DNA of 10,365 nucleotides from Sediminibacterium sp. (GCA_030832695.1 JAURIP010000038.1:1-10365), one strand, 5' to 3'. Positions 1 through 7,800 are shown, counted from the stretch's first letter. Made by a program: numbers and translations. The notes: generated by a model from the letters alone, not told the origin.

Positions 1-498
1 GGATTTATTCATGCCGATTTTATGCACCTTGCTTTTAATATGTTTTCCTTTTACATGTTTGGTGATTATGTGGAACAATATTTTAACATGATATTCGGAT
101 CCTTGGGAAGCACTTTATATATCATACTTTACGTTAGTTCCTTAATTGTTTGTTTGATCCCCACCTACTTGAACCATTTCAAACAATATAATTACAATAG
201 TCTAGGCGCCTCCGGCGCCGTATCGGCTATTGTATTCGCAGGGATATTTTTACAGCCTACTATGCAAATTGGCTTTTTCATTATCCCTCCCATTATTCCT
301 GGTTTTATTTTTGGCCCCATCTATCTTGGTATCACAGTTTACTTATCTAAAAATAAACAAAGCGGTATTAATCATAGTGCACATTTATGGGGCTCCATTT
401 ATGGTGTAGTATTTTTAATCATCACCAGTTATTTTATGGGGAACTATAATGTACTTGCTGCTTTTATGGAACAAATCAGAATCTATCTAGCAAGGTAA
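1..498 (+). CDS. Rhomboid family intramembrane serine protease, C-terminal part (5' end outside window)
   Basis: Rhomboids are polytopic membrane proteases that cut transmembrane segments of substrate proteins inside the lipid bilayer. The open frame runs in from the left edge (seven codons before the first ATG at 22 continue the family pattern), so the start is missing; 165 residues remain. Three family motifs are visible: an H-x3-N element (HLAFNM, the oxyanion-stabilising His/Asn of transmembrane helix 2), the catalytic serine in GASGA (codon at 211-213), and the catalytic histidine in the SAHLWG motif (codon at 382-384). Hydrophobic segments between and after these match helices 2 to 6, so the catalytic core visible here appears intact. 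The substrate is unknown. Its last 23 bases overlap the 3' end of tilS, which is transcribed towards it. Family assignment is secure; the subfamily and any N-terminal cytosolic domain cannot be judged. Confidence 0.92.
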   Translation, partial: GFIHADFMHLAFNMFSFYMFGDYVEQYFNMIFGSLGSTLYIILYVSSLIVCLIPTYLNHFKQYNYNSLGASGAVSAIVFAGIFLQPTMQIGFFIIPPIIPGFIFGPIYLGITVYLSKNKQSGINHSAHLWGSIYGVVFLIITSYFMGNYNVLAAFMEQIRIYLAR

Positions 499-1852
499 TT
501 TTCAAAACAGATTTAGTTTGTGGGGTCATTTTATAACGATCATCAATGCGCTTCCCTACTACCCACAAAAGCTTATCACCCATGGTCAAAACACCCATGC
601 GTTGCTTTAATGCTGGACTTAATTTCAAACTTCCTAAAAAGTGATTTAGTTTCTTTTTTTTACGAAGCCCTAAAGGATAAAAGTAATCAGTGGACTGCCA
701 AGTTCTATATAAAAGAGGCCATTCAATTTTGTCGGCATCTAAATAAGCAAAATGAGGTTCTTTATTCATCTCGCCCATATGATCAACATCCACCGTTTCG
801 AAATGCAATAACCCATTATTAGTTTGCAAATCACCTTCACCAACATACACCATCATATGTTCGGTTGAAGAATTATTGGGAACGACCTGAATCGTATCAT
901 TGAATTTTATAAAACGGTGTGTGGTTGTGGCTATATAAGCACCATTACTCGCATCTAATAGCTTATGCACTTCCACAATTTGTTGTGGCTTAAAACCATA
1001 GGACTGAATAAATCCCCAAGTATAAGTGTGATTGTCTTTTACTTTTTTCCAATGTTGTATTGAAATTGTTTCAATACCATGGCGTGTTTTTTTTCCTTTT
1101 TTCCAAAAGGCAGCAATGGTATTATTGATAATTGCTTCAGCTTCTTTTAATCTTGCCACCGTATCCAAAACATTTTCTGTTGCTTGCGCATACACTTCTT
1201 GAATTGCAGGCAGCAATTTATTTCGGATTAAATTTCTTGTATAGTCGTTTTTTTCATTCGAACTATCTTCCACAAAAGTCAAGGAATACTCCTTGGCAAA
1301 TTGCCTTATTTGGTTTTTGGTATAGCCCAATAATGGTCTGCAAACAAAAATGCTATCATTGCGAAAATCAGGAATGCCTGTGAGTCCATGTAATCCGGTA
1401 CCACGGAATAATTGCATTAATACTGTTTCCACCTGATCATCTGCATGATGCGCAGTGAGTAACACTACTTTATCATTACTATCTCCTAAATTGGTTTTGA
1501 TTTCCTTCATCAATTGATCAAACCAAGCATACCTGATTTCTCTTGCTGCTTGCTGAATGCCCATTTTATAGGTTTCCGCATAAGATGCAGTTTCAAATCG
1601 ATTTACTTTAAATGGTATTTTCAATCGGTTGGCAAAGTCAGTTACAAACTGCTCATCACGATTACTCTCCTCCCCCCTTAATTGAAAATTAACATGTGCA
1701 ATGGTGCATTTTGCACCAATTAAATGCATCATATAGGTTAAGCCAACACTATCCAAACCACCACTCACTGCTAATAAAAAATGAGTATGCTTTAAACTAA
1801 TGTCTGGAAACTTTCTTTCCCATTGTTCCTTAAAGTTTTCCAGGGTCAACAT
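476..1852 (-). CDS. tilS: tRNA(Ile)-lysidine synthase TilS
   Basis: TilS uses ATP and lysine to convert the wobble cytidine of tRNA-Ile(CAU) into lysidine, which switches the tRNA to isoleucine identity and AUA reading; the enzyme is cytosolic and generally essential. The 458-residue product has the PP-loop ATP-binding motif SGGLDS at residues 30-35, the TAHHADDQVET segment near 133-143, a GTGLHGLTGI stretch near 151-160, and the EDSSN...YTRNLIRN block near 195-211, all characteristic of the catalytic domain. The C-terminal region (about 380-458) has the PLGL-R-KKKKL-like pattern of the TilS tRNA-binding domain. The length is normal for the full-length form. The ATG is only 6 bp after the glnS stop codon with no Shine-Dalgarno sequence, so translation is likely coupled to glnS. 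Its 3' end overlaps the convergent rhomboid gene by 23 bp. Confidence 0.96.
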   Translation of the reverse strand: MLTLENFKEQWERKFPDISLKHTHFLLAVSGGLDSVGLTYMMHLIGAKCTIAHVNFQLRGEESNRDEQFVTDFANRLKIPFKVNRFETASYAETYKMGIQQAAREIRYAWFDQLMKEIKTNLGDSNDKVVLLTAHHADDQVETVLMQLFRGTGLHGLTGIPDFRNDSIFVCRPLLGYTKNQIRQFAKEYSLTFVEDSSNEKNDYTRNLIRNKLLPAIQEVYAQATENVLDTVARLKEAEAIINNTIAAFWKKGKKTRHGIETISIQHWKKVKDNHTYTWGFIQSYGFKPQQIVEVHKLLDASNGAYIATTTHRFIKFNDTIQVVPNNSSTEHMMVYVGEGDLQTNNGLLHFETVDVDHMGEMNKEPHFAYLDADKIEWPLLYRTWQSTDYFYPLGLRKKKKLNHFLGSLKLSPALKQRMGVLTMGDKLLWVVGKRIDDRYKMTPQTKSVLKITLLDRF

Positions 1853-1858
1853 GCTTAA

Positions 1859-3517
1859 TTATTTTTTTTGCTCTTTAGCCCAAGCATCTTTCAGTGTAAC
1901 GGTGCGGTTAAATACTAACTTACCCTTTGTACTTGTTGTATCCTGATAAAAATATCCCTTTCTTAAAAATTGGAAACGCATTTCAGGACTATCGTTTAAC
2001 AAAGCTAGTTCCCCCCATGCAGTAGTGGTTGTATTTAATGAATTAGGATTAATATAATCCTTAAAATCACCTTCCGCATTGGCCACATCTTCCACACTAA
2101 ATAAGCGATCATATTCATTTAATACCACAGGCACAGCATGTTTTGCACTCACCCAATGTAAAGTACCTTTTACATGAAGCCCTGATGTATCTGCACCACT
2201 TTTACTGTTAGCAAAGTAGCTTGCATAAATAGTTTGCACTTTACCTGCTGCATCTTTTTCAAAACGATCACACTTAATGATGTAGGCACTTTTTAAACGC
2301 ACCATTAAATCAGGACCCAATCTAAAATATTTTTTTGTCGGCTCTTCCATAAAATCATCTCGCTCAATCCATAACTCATTGCTAAACGGTACTTGTCTTA
2401 CGCCACCTTCCGTATCCTCTGGATTATTTTCAGAGCTTAACATTTCATCCGCTTGCTCGTAATTAGTAATAATTAATTTCACAGGATCCGTCACCACCAT
2501 TCTGCGTTGTGCAATTTTATTTAAATGCTCTCTTACACAAAATTCTAATAAACTGAAATCAATAATATTTTCACGCTTTGCAATACCAATGCGCTCACAA
2601 AAATCATTAATACTTTCAGGCGTATACCCTCTGCGACGCATACCACTAATGGTAGGCATCCTTGGATCATCCCAACTTGAAACATGTCCTTCGGTAACCA
2701 ATTGTAATAATTTGCGCTTACTCATAATTGCGTAAGTCATATTTAGTCGCGCAAACTCATATTGCTTGGAAGGGAAAATACCTAATTGCTCAATGCCCCA
2801 TTCATACAAAGGGCGATGCGGTATAAATTCCAAAGTACAAATGGAATGTGTAATATTTTCAATAGAATCACTTTGTCCATGTGCAAAATCATACATTGGA
2901 TAAATACACCAAGTATCACCCGTACGATGATGTGTTGCCCTTTTGATTCTATATAACAAAGGATCACGCATATGCATATTCGGACTTGCTAAATCAATTT
3001 TAGCGCGCAATACCTTGCTCCCATCTGCATGCTTACCTTCCTTCATTTCAGTAAATAATGCTAGGTTTTCGGCTATGCTTCGATTTCTGAAGTCGTTCCC
3101 AGTGCCAGCCATAGTTGGGGTTCCTTTTTGAAGGGCAATTTCCTCCGGACTACTATCATCCACATAAGCCAGCCCTTTTTCAATTAGCTGAATAGCGTAT
3201 TGATATAATTGATCAAAATAATCTGATGCATAACATTCCTTCACCCAATTAAAACCAAGCCATTGCACATCCGCTTTTATACTATCCACATATTCCTTTT
3301 CCTCAGTGGCCGGATTGGTATCATCAAAACGTAAATTAGTAGCACCCCCAAAACGTGTTGCCAATCCAAAATTCAAACATATACTTTTGGCATGCCCAAT
3401 ATGCAAATAACCATTGGGTTCGGGCGGAAATCGAGTCAAGATGGAATTGCATTTTCCTTCTGCTAAATCACTCGAGACAATTTCTTCAATAAAATTTAAA
3501 CTTTTTTCTTCGCTCAT
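1859..3517 (-). CDS. glnS: Glutamine--tRNA ligase (GlnRS)
   Basis: GlnRS is a class I aminoacyl-tRNA synthetase that charges tRNA-Gln with glutamine in the cytosol; having it implies direct charging rather than sole reliance on the GatCAB amidation route. The 552-residue product matches the usual length of about 550. The Rossmann catalytic domain carries PPEPNGYLHIGH at residues 31-42 (HIGH motif) and a KMSKS-type loop in the form IMSKRK at 264-269. The DDTNP segment near 65-69 and the YDFAHGQSDSIENITHS block near 209-225 separate GlnRS from the related GluRS. The residues after about 340 form the anticodon-binding beta-barrel region. The ATG at 3517 starts a short N-terminal arm before the catalytic core. 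It lies 67 bp downstream of the DUF4294-like gene and 6 bp upstream of tilS, with which it probably forms a tRNA-function pair. Confidence 0.97.
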   Translation of the reverse strand: MSEEKSLNFIEEIVSSDLAEGKCNSILTRFPPEPNGYLHIGHAKSICLNFGLATRFGGATNLRFDDTNPATEEKEYVDSIKADVQWLGFNWVKECYASDYFDQLYQYAIQLIEKGLAYVDDSSPEEIALQKGTPTMAGTGNDFRNRSIAENLALFTEMKEGKHADGSKVLRAKIDLASPNMHMRDPLLYRIKRATHHRTGDTWCIYPMYDFAHGQSDSIENITHSICTLEFIPHRPLYEWGIEQLGIFPSKQYEFARLNMTYAIMSKRKLLQLVTEGHVSSWDDPRMPTISGMRRRGYTPESINDFCERIGIAKRENIIDFSLLEFCVREHLNKIAQRRMVVTDPVKLIITNYEQADEMLSSENNPEDTEGGVRQVPFSNELWIERDDFMEEPTKKYFRLGPDLMVRLKSAYIIKCDRFEKDAAGKVQTIYASYFANSKSGADTSGLHVKGTLHWVSAKHAVPVVLNEYDRLFSVEDVANAEGDFKDYINPNSLNTTTTAWGELALLNDSPEMRFQFLRKGYFYQDTTSTKGKLVFNRTVTLKDAWAKEQKK

Positions 3518-3536
3518 GAGTCACAATCAATTCGGG

Positions 3537-3544
3537 TAAAGGTA
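3537..3544 (-). promoter_or_regulatory. Possible weak -7 element before glnS
   Basis: The minus strand reads TACCTTTA, one mismatch from TAnnTTTG, 19 bases before the glnS ATG. The 67-bp gap upstream of glnS is the largest in the minus-strand block, which is where an internal promoter would be expected. The nearest TTTG upstream is only 12 bp away, too close for a -33 element, so the assignment is weak. It could let glnS and tilS be transcribed apart from the ccm genes. Confidence 0.25.
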
Positions 3545-3584
3545 CAAAATAGGCGTCAAATACCTACCTTAATTACGAAACAAA

Positions 3585-4190
3585 CTACCCCCGATAGCCA
3601 TAGAGCTTTTGAACTTCCTTGACAATTTTTTCTAGTTCTTGATCATCCCCAGCTGGATCATATTGTTGCTTCAAACTACTTCCAAATACATAGGCAACGG
3701 CCTGCCAAACACCAGCATTTAATCCCCCCTTAAATTCTTTAATTATATGATAACAGTTATTACCGGTTTCACGATTGATAAGCTTCATTAATACCTTTCC
3801 CTGATACACCGACAAATTGGTGATTTTATCTGCAAATTCTTTTTTTAATTCCCTTTCCCTTGATTTGATAATTTGCTTACGTTTGTTTTCATCTTTTACG
3901 TTTACAAGCTCCGCATTCACTTCACTAATCACTTTACTTGCCGATTTTGCATAGGGATAAGTTACATAAACCGCATTGCGAAGCCTTGTCCAATCCTTCC
4001 AATATTTTCTCCAATAATTTGTTTGCTTTGCATCCACTTGTACTGTTGGTAACCAGGATTGTGGAATGGTATCCCCTTCTGGCGTAATGTAAGCTTCTAC
4101 ACGTAAGGTATCCGAAAATTGTTGCGAATGACTCACCACAGGACTTAATCCTAGGATGATGATGACAATATATTTTTGGATACGCTTCAT
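3585..4190 (-). CDS. Secreted/periplasmic DUF4294-like protein
   Basis: The function is unknown. The 201-residue product starts with a basic, hydrophobic N-terminus (residues 1 to about 22, ending in S-H-S-Q-Q) that looks like a Sec signal peptide, with no lipobox cysteine, so it should be periplasmic. The mature part begins with a short beta-type stretch (V-E-A-Y-I-T-P-E-G-D-T-I-P), then a Trp/Tyr/Arg-rich helical region (W-R-K-Y-W-K-D-W-T-R-L-R-N-A-V-Y at about 59-75), a highly charged helix (about 85-120) and a C-terminal segment with N-C-Y-H-I-I-K-E-F-K-G-G-L-N-A-G near 144-159. I recognise this pattern as the DUF4294 family of Bacteroidota; that rests on memory of the family, not on a search. 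It sits 41 bp downstream of ccmF and 67 bp upstream of glnS in the same direction, so it may be co-transcribed with the ccm genes, but nothing in it indicates heme binding (no CxxCH motif). Confidence 0.78.
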   Translation of the reverse strand: MKRIQKYIVIIILGLSPVVSHSQQFSDTLRVEAYITPEGDTIPQSWLPTVQVDAKQTNYWRKYWKDWTRLRNAVYVTYPYAKSASKVISEVNAELVNVKDENKRKQIIKSRERELKKEFADKITNLSVYQGKVLMKLINRETGNNCYHIIKEFKGGLNAGVWQAVAYVFGSSLKQQYDPAGDDQELEKIVKEVQKLYGYRG

Positions 4191-4231
4191 TCTTATTAAT
4201 TAATACGCTATTTGTAAAGAGGTAACCTTTC

Positions 4232-6670
4232 TTATTTAGATTTTAACTTTTTTAATCGGGCATAGGCGGACATCATAAAGCCAATGGTCATGACGATAAT
4301 CCCCAACCATAAAATATTTATAAAAGGAAACTCATACACTTTCAGGGTAATTAAATTAGTTAAAGAAGCAGATTCTTTCACCCCAATTTCTAAAATACCT
4401 TTCTTTTGATCTACTACTTTATTAAAGCTTAATACTAAGTTTTGTGCCTTTACCGTATCTATTTCTTGATTCAATGTCATGCCTTCTAATAAGATGCCTG
4501 GCTTTGCTTCATACTTCAAGCCCTCCTTTGACGTAACCGTCATTTGTAAGACCAACTCATTGCTGCTCGATGCAGCTTTTGGATTTGGATTAATTAAAAC
4601 ATTATCCAACTTAATAGTTCCATTGCTATAAAATATGGAATCCCCAATGGCAATTTGATGTGGCTTGAAACTTGTGGTGTCTTCTTCACTGTGATCTTGG
4701 AATGAAGTAACATAAACAAAGATGTCCTTATTCCAATAGTGTTTTGAAGATGGGTTTGCCGAAAAACCTTCCATCTTATTATTTTTCAATACATCTGGAT
4801 ACAATAAAAAGCTATGATCCGACTTTTTCTCTTTAAAGTTTAATTCAAAAAAACGTTTGTCTAAGCCATCCAAGGTATCTCTTTGATAAGTAACCATATA
4901 CTTGCCCATATCCGTTTCCACCCCTTCAAATAAAGTGATATTTTCTCGTGGATTCCCAGTAGGATTGTTTTTAGCATTATCTTCCTTTAAAGGAGATATG
5001 CCTGTGGTATTCCAACTTAATACTGTTTTATTGGAGGATGAGATTAATATACCCAACAACACCATTGTGAATCCAATATGTCCCACACTAGCAGCTGCTG
5101 ATTTTAATTTACCCTTTAAAATATTGAACCAATAAAAAGCGTTTGCAACCATCCCGAATGTGGCGGCTACCACACCCACATATAAAGCACCCAAATAACC
5201 AATTCCTTTTTCTTCATAAGCGATGCCTATAAAATAAAAAATAATAGCGCTCAATATTGCAGTTACGATTAATGGCCATTTAATATTTTTGATAAAATTT
5301 TCCGCACTCGTGGCTTTGAATTTTAAATATTGTCCAATAGCAGTTAAAATTCCAATGATAATGGCAACAAAAATTTGTACTTGATTATGTGCGAAAGCTG
5401 GATCCTCCGGTGGCGCAATTTTGGTGCCAAATATTTTATTAAATACAGGAATGGAAGTAATGGCAATAATCACCACTGCAGATAAAAATAAAACTAAGGA
5501 ACCCACCAACATCCAAAATTCACGACTACTTATTTCATCTTCCTCCTGTGGCTCTTTTAAATGCTTTAATCTATAAATGAGTAACGCAAAATAGGGAATG
5601 ACAAAAATTAATAAATAACCAAGTAGTTGTGCATTCATGCCCAAATCAGTAAAGGCATGCACTGAAGTATCTCCTAAAATACCACTGCGTGTTAAAAATG
5701 TAGAATATAACACCAACAAAAAACTTAATCCTAAAAACAAATAGGTTGCTTTTAAACTAGTTCCTTTTTTTCGATAAATTAAACAAGTATGAATGCCAGC
5801 AACTAATACCAGCCAAGGTACCAGGGAAGCATTTTCCACCGGATCCCAAGCCCAATAGCCCCCAAAGTTTAAACTCTCATAAGCCCATGCAGCACCCATC
5901 ATGATACCTAATCCAAGTATACCCGCCGAAAAAGTAGCCCATGGCAAAGCAGAATCCATCCAATTGTTATCTTTTTTCAATAGCCCTGCCACTGCAAAAG
6001 CAAATGGTATGGTGGTGGATGCAAAACCTAAAAATAATACGGGTGGATGTATCACCATCCAATAATTTTGCAAAGTGGTATTTAAACCAGTTCCATCTTT
6101 TACAAATTGTAAATAATCAGGGCGTGATAAAATTGGCCAAGTCATTTCATGTCTTAATAGTATAAATGGACTACTGCCTAATTTGAAATCAAAAATATAC
6201 AAGCCAACAATCATTGTTGCCAAACATACCTGCACAAAATTGACCACCATCATTACCCCATTGATATTCTTACCCCATTTTTTTGCCTTGGTCATTACAA
6301 TTAATCCTAATACCGAATGCCAAAAACTCCACAATAAAAAACTGCCTTCCTGTCCTTCCCAAAAACAACTCAATAAATATTGAAATGGTAAGCTTATATC
6401 ACTATGCGAGTAGGCATATTTATATTCAAAAAGATGATTGTAAATAAGATAAAATAAAACAAGGAAACAAGAAACAATCGAAACCGATTCAATGATAAAT
6501 GCAGTTTTTGCTAATTTATTCCACTGAATTTCAGATTCAATAGTCTGTGAATAAAATGCTTTTGCAAAAGCGAATGTAGCTAACAAGGCGGCTACAAATG
6601 AAAGTATGGCTAAAAAATAGCCGATTTGGCCAGGAAGTAAATGTTCCCCAATAAATGTGGTGGTATTCAT
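4232..6670 (-). CDS. ccmF: Cytochrome c heme lyase subunit CcmF
   Basis: CcmF takes heme from holo-CcmE and attaches it to CxxCH motifs of apocytochromes on the outer face of the inner membrane (System I, Ccm). The 812-residue product is polytopic, with many transmembrane helices in residues 10-545 and a last one at about 783-803. The WWD heme-handling motif is present (GYWAWDPVENASLVPW, about 271-286). The four histidines expected as heme ligands can be placed by context: H208 in VIHPP, H294 in AGIHTC, H338 in TSVHAF and H531 in VGHIGF. The family WxGxEGSxLLW element occurs near 104-114 as WEGQEGSFLLW. Residues of about 550-780 form a large extracytoplasmic domain. The protein is somewhat longer than the proteobacterial form (about 650) because of this domain. 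It lies 17 bp downstream of ccmE, its direct partner, so the two form an operon. No ccmA, ccmB, ccmC or ccmH is in the window. Confidence 0.95.
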   Translation of the reverse strand: MNTTTFIGEHLLPGQIGYFLAILSFVAALLATFAFAKAFYSQTIESEIQWNKLAKTAFIIESVSIVSCFLVLFYLIYNHLFEYKYAYSHSDISLPFQYLLSCFWEGQEGSFLLWSFWHSVLGLIVMTKAKKWGKNINGVMMVVNFVQVCLATMIVGLYIFDFKLGSSPFILLRHEMTWPILSRPDYLQFVKDGTGLNTTLQNYWMVIHPPVLFLGFASTTIPFAFAVAGLLKKDNNWMDSALPWATFSAGILGLGIMMGAAWAYESLNFGGYWAWDPVENASLVPWLVLVAGIHTCLIYRKKGTSLKATYLFLGLSFLLVLYSTFLTRSGILGDTSVHAFTDLGMNAQLLGYLLIFVIPYFALLIYRLKHLKEPQEEDEISSREFWMLVGSLVLFLSAVVIIAITSIPVFNKIFGTKIAPPEDPAFAHNQVQIFVAIIIGILTAIGQYLKFKATSAENFIKNIKWPLIVTAILSAIIFYFIGIAYEEKGIGYLGALYVGVVAATFGMVANAFYWFNILKGKLKSAAASVGHIGFTMVLLGILISSSNKTVLSWNTTGISPLKEDNAKNNPTGNPRENITLFEGVETDMGKYMVTYQRDTLDGLDKRFFELNFKEKKSDHSFLLYPDVLKNNKMEGFSANPSSKHYWNKDIFVYVTSFQDHSEEDTTSFKPHQIAIGDSIFYSNGTIKLDNVLINPNPKAASSSNELVLQMTVTSKEGLKYEAKPGILLEGMTLNQEIDTVKAQNLVLSFNKVVDQKKGILEIGVKESASLTNLITLKVYEFPFINILWLGIIVMTIGFMMSAYARLKKLKSK

Positions 6671-6687
6671 TAAAATATATAAAATGA

Positions 6688-7098
6688 TTAATTACTAATA
6701 GTGACAGGTTGCTCCTGCATTGCATTTGGATTATCCTTGTATTTGGAAGGGCATTTCATTACAATGGAAGAACATTCAAAAACATCCCCTTGTACTTTTC
6801 CTTTTAAAACCAAACGCTCTGACTTTTCCATATCGGTGGGCATGGTATTATGATACACCACGGCAATTTTTCCACCTAAGCTATCTTGTACATGAAATTT
6901 TAATAAATTAGGATCTTTTACTGGATCGTAATCTACTGGTATTGACTTGTCCATTTTCACGATAAGATTCACAAACTTGCCTTCCTTTTGCTTCGCCGAC
7001 GCAACGGTCTCATAACTACTTAAATCCCCAGTATAGCTAATTAACACAACGATCGAAATAGCAATTAGGACTAATAATACAACATGCATTTTCTTCAT
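6688..7098 (-). CDS. ccmE: Cytochrome c-type biogenesis heme chaperone CcmE, CxxxY variant
   Basis: CcmE binds heme covalently on the outer side of the inner membrane and passes it to CcmF. The 136-residue product has a single N-terminal transmembrane anchor (residues about 4-21) followed by a beta-rich OB-fold domain (about 30-118), with the segment V-L-K-G-K-V-Q-G-D near 97-105 typical of the family. In classical CcmE, heme is attached to the histidine of an HxxxY motif. Here that position is a cysteine: C116-P-S-K-Y120 (codons 6753-6751 and 6741-6739). This matches the CxxxY-type CcmE known from some bacteria and archaea, so the change is a known variant, not a defect. The start ATG lies four bases after a perfect Bacteroidota -7 promoter element, so this is likely the first gene of the minus-strand operon. 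ccmF follows after 17 bp. Confidence 0.92.
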   Translation of the reverse strand: MKKMHVVLLVLIAISIVVLISYTGDLSSYETVASAKQKEGKFVNLIVKMDKSIPVDYDPVKDPNLLKFHVQDSLGGKIAVVYHNTMPTDMEKSERLVLKGKVQGDVFECSSIVMKCPSKYKDNPNAMQEQPVTISN

Positions 7099-7102
7099 AT
7101 TG

Positions 7103-7110
7103 CAAAGTTA
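7103..7110 (-). promoter_or_regulatory. Bacteroidota-type -7 promoter element before ccmE
   Basis: On the minus strand this reads TAACTTTG, a perfect match to the Bacteroidota -7 consensus TAnnTTTG, followed by CAAT and the ccmE ATG. A TTTTGG stretch (minus strand, around 7132-7137) about 22 bp upstream could be the -33 TTG element, at slightly longer spacing than usual. Because the element ends only four bases before the ATG, the transcript would start at or next to the start codon, giving a leaderless or nearly leaderless mRNA. Confidence 0.6.
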
Positions 7111-7162
7111 ACCAAACTGCGTTAAATTGCACCAAAATTTACACATCTCGAAACCAACCATT

Positions 7163-7720
7163 ATGCGCGTATTTGACTATATCATTGTTTGCAAAAGCCC
7201 CGATTATAAAAATGTGGATCGCATTAGCCAATTTATGCTTTTCATTTCGGTCATTTCCTTCAGCTATTCCATCTACTTAGGCTTATTTCCCAAGCCTGCA
7301 TTGATTTTTGCCATCATGACTTCCAGCATAAGTTGGTGGATTTTTTGCATTTTTCAGCGTAAAAGAGGCAGTATGCCCTACTACCGATTGGGATTGTTAT
7401 TTGCATCCTGGGGCTGGTTTTTACAACCTAATGGCTTAATTATAGCAGGCATATTCTTAATTGCAGCCCTTTTTGAGCGCCAAGTAAAATTTCCCTATGA
7501 AATAGCAGTTGACCCTGCCGGGATCGTCATCAATACCTTTCCAAAAAAGCATATTCCTTGGGCGGCCATCCAAAATTTAATGATCAAGGACGATTATATC
7601 ACCATTGATTTTAAAAATAATTCCCTGATACAAAAGCAAATAAATGAGCCGGTGACCGAAGCAATTACTTTGGAGTTTAACAGCTTTTGTAAGGACCAAA
7701 TTCAGGCAAACACCCAATAA
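7163..7720 (+). CDS. Membrane protein of unknown function with C-terminal PH-like region
   Basis: I do not recognise a characterised family. The 185-residue product has a short cytosolic N-terminus, hydrophobic segments at about 21-42, 45-65, 75-88 and 91-104 (three or four transmembrane helices), and a soluble C-terminal part from about 107 with alternating hydrophobic residues (YEIAVDPAGIVINTF, IPWAAIQNLMIKDDYITIDF). That pattern of beta-strands, an I-P-W-A-A-I turn and a strand after D-D resembles bacterial PH-like domains attached to membrane helices, but this is inference from pattern only. The ATG at 7163 was chosen; an in-frame TTG at 7127 would add 12 residues without any ribosome-binding signal. 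It is divergent from ccmE with only 64 bp between start codons, so the two genes share a promoter region, although I find no good TAnnTTTG element on its own strand. It lies 80 bp upstream of the radical SAM gene. Confidence 0.8.
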   Translation: MRVFDYIIVCKSPDYKNVDRISQFMLFISVISFSYSIYLGLFPKPALIFAIMTSSISWWIFCIFQRKRGSMPYYRLGLLFASWGWFLQPNGLIIAGIFLIAALFERQVKFPYEIAVDPAGIVINTFPKKHIPWAAIQNLMIKDDYITIDFKNNSLIQKQINEPVTEAITLEFNSFCKDQIQANTQ

Positions 7721-7788
7721 GCCATTGAAGCACCTGTTGCTTGCCCAATATTATTTGCACAAAAGCCTCCTATCTAATCGCTTATTAA

Positions 7789-7796
7789 TACCTTTG
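7789..7796 (+). promoter_or_regulatory. Bacteroidota-type -7 promoter element before the radical SAM gene
   Basis: The bases are TACCTTTG, a perfect TAnnTTTG match, followed by CCCC and the ATG at 7801. The geometry is identical to that of the ccmE element (four bases to the ATG), again predicting a leaderless or very short-leader transcript. No TTG is found at the usual distance of about 19 bp upstream, so the -33 half is weak or absent. The element would start the radical SAM, EamA and TSUP transcript independently of the upstream membrane protein gene. Confidence 0.55.
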
Positions 7797-7800
7797 CCCC

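Noticed and set aside
520..822. 100-codon open frame on the plus strand
   Set aside because: It is antisense to the conserved C-terminal half of tilS and shows no protein-like domain pattern.
4191..4231. Gap between ccmF and the DUF4294-like gene searched for a promoter or terminator
   Set aside because: No TAnnTTTG element and no stem with a T-tract is visible; read-through from ccmF is the simplest view.
7127..7162. Upstream in-frame TTG start for the membrane protein gene
   Set aside because: It adds 12 residues with no supporting signal and would reach further into the short divergent promoter region; ATG 7163 is more natural.
7728..7742. Small hairpin (AAGCA, 5-base loop, TGCTT) downstream of the membrane protein gene
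   Set aside because: The 5-bp stem is weak and has no following T-tract, so it does not support a Rho-independent terminator.
7716..7786. 7-bp inverted repeat AATAAGC (7716-7722) and GCTTATT (7780-7786) flanking the 80-bp intergenic gap
   Set aside because: Seven AT-rich bases separated by 57 bp are easily matched by chance; the left arm overlaps a stop codon and no operator or element ends are apparent.
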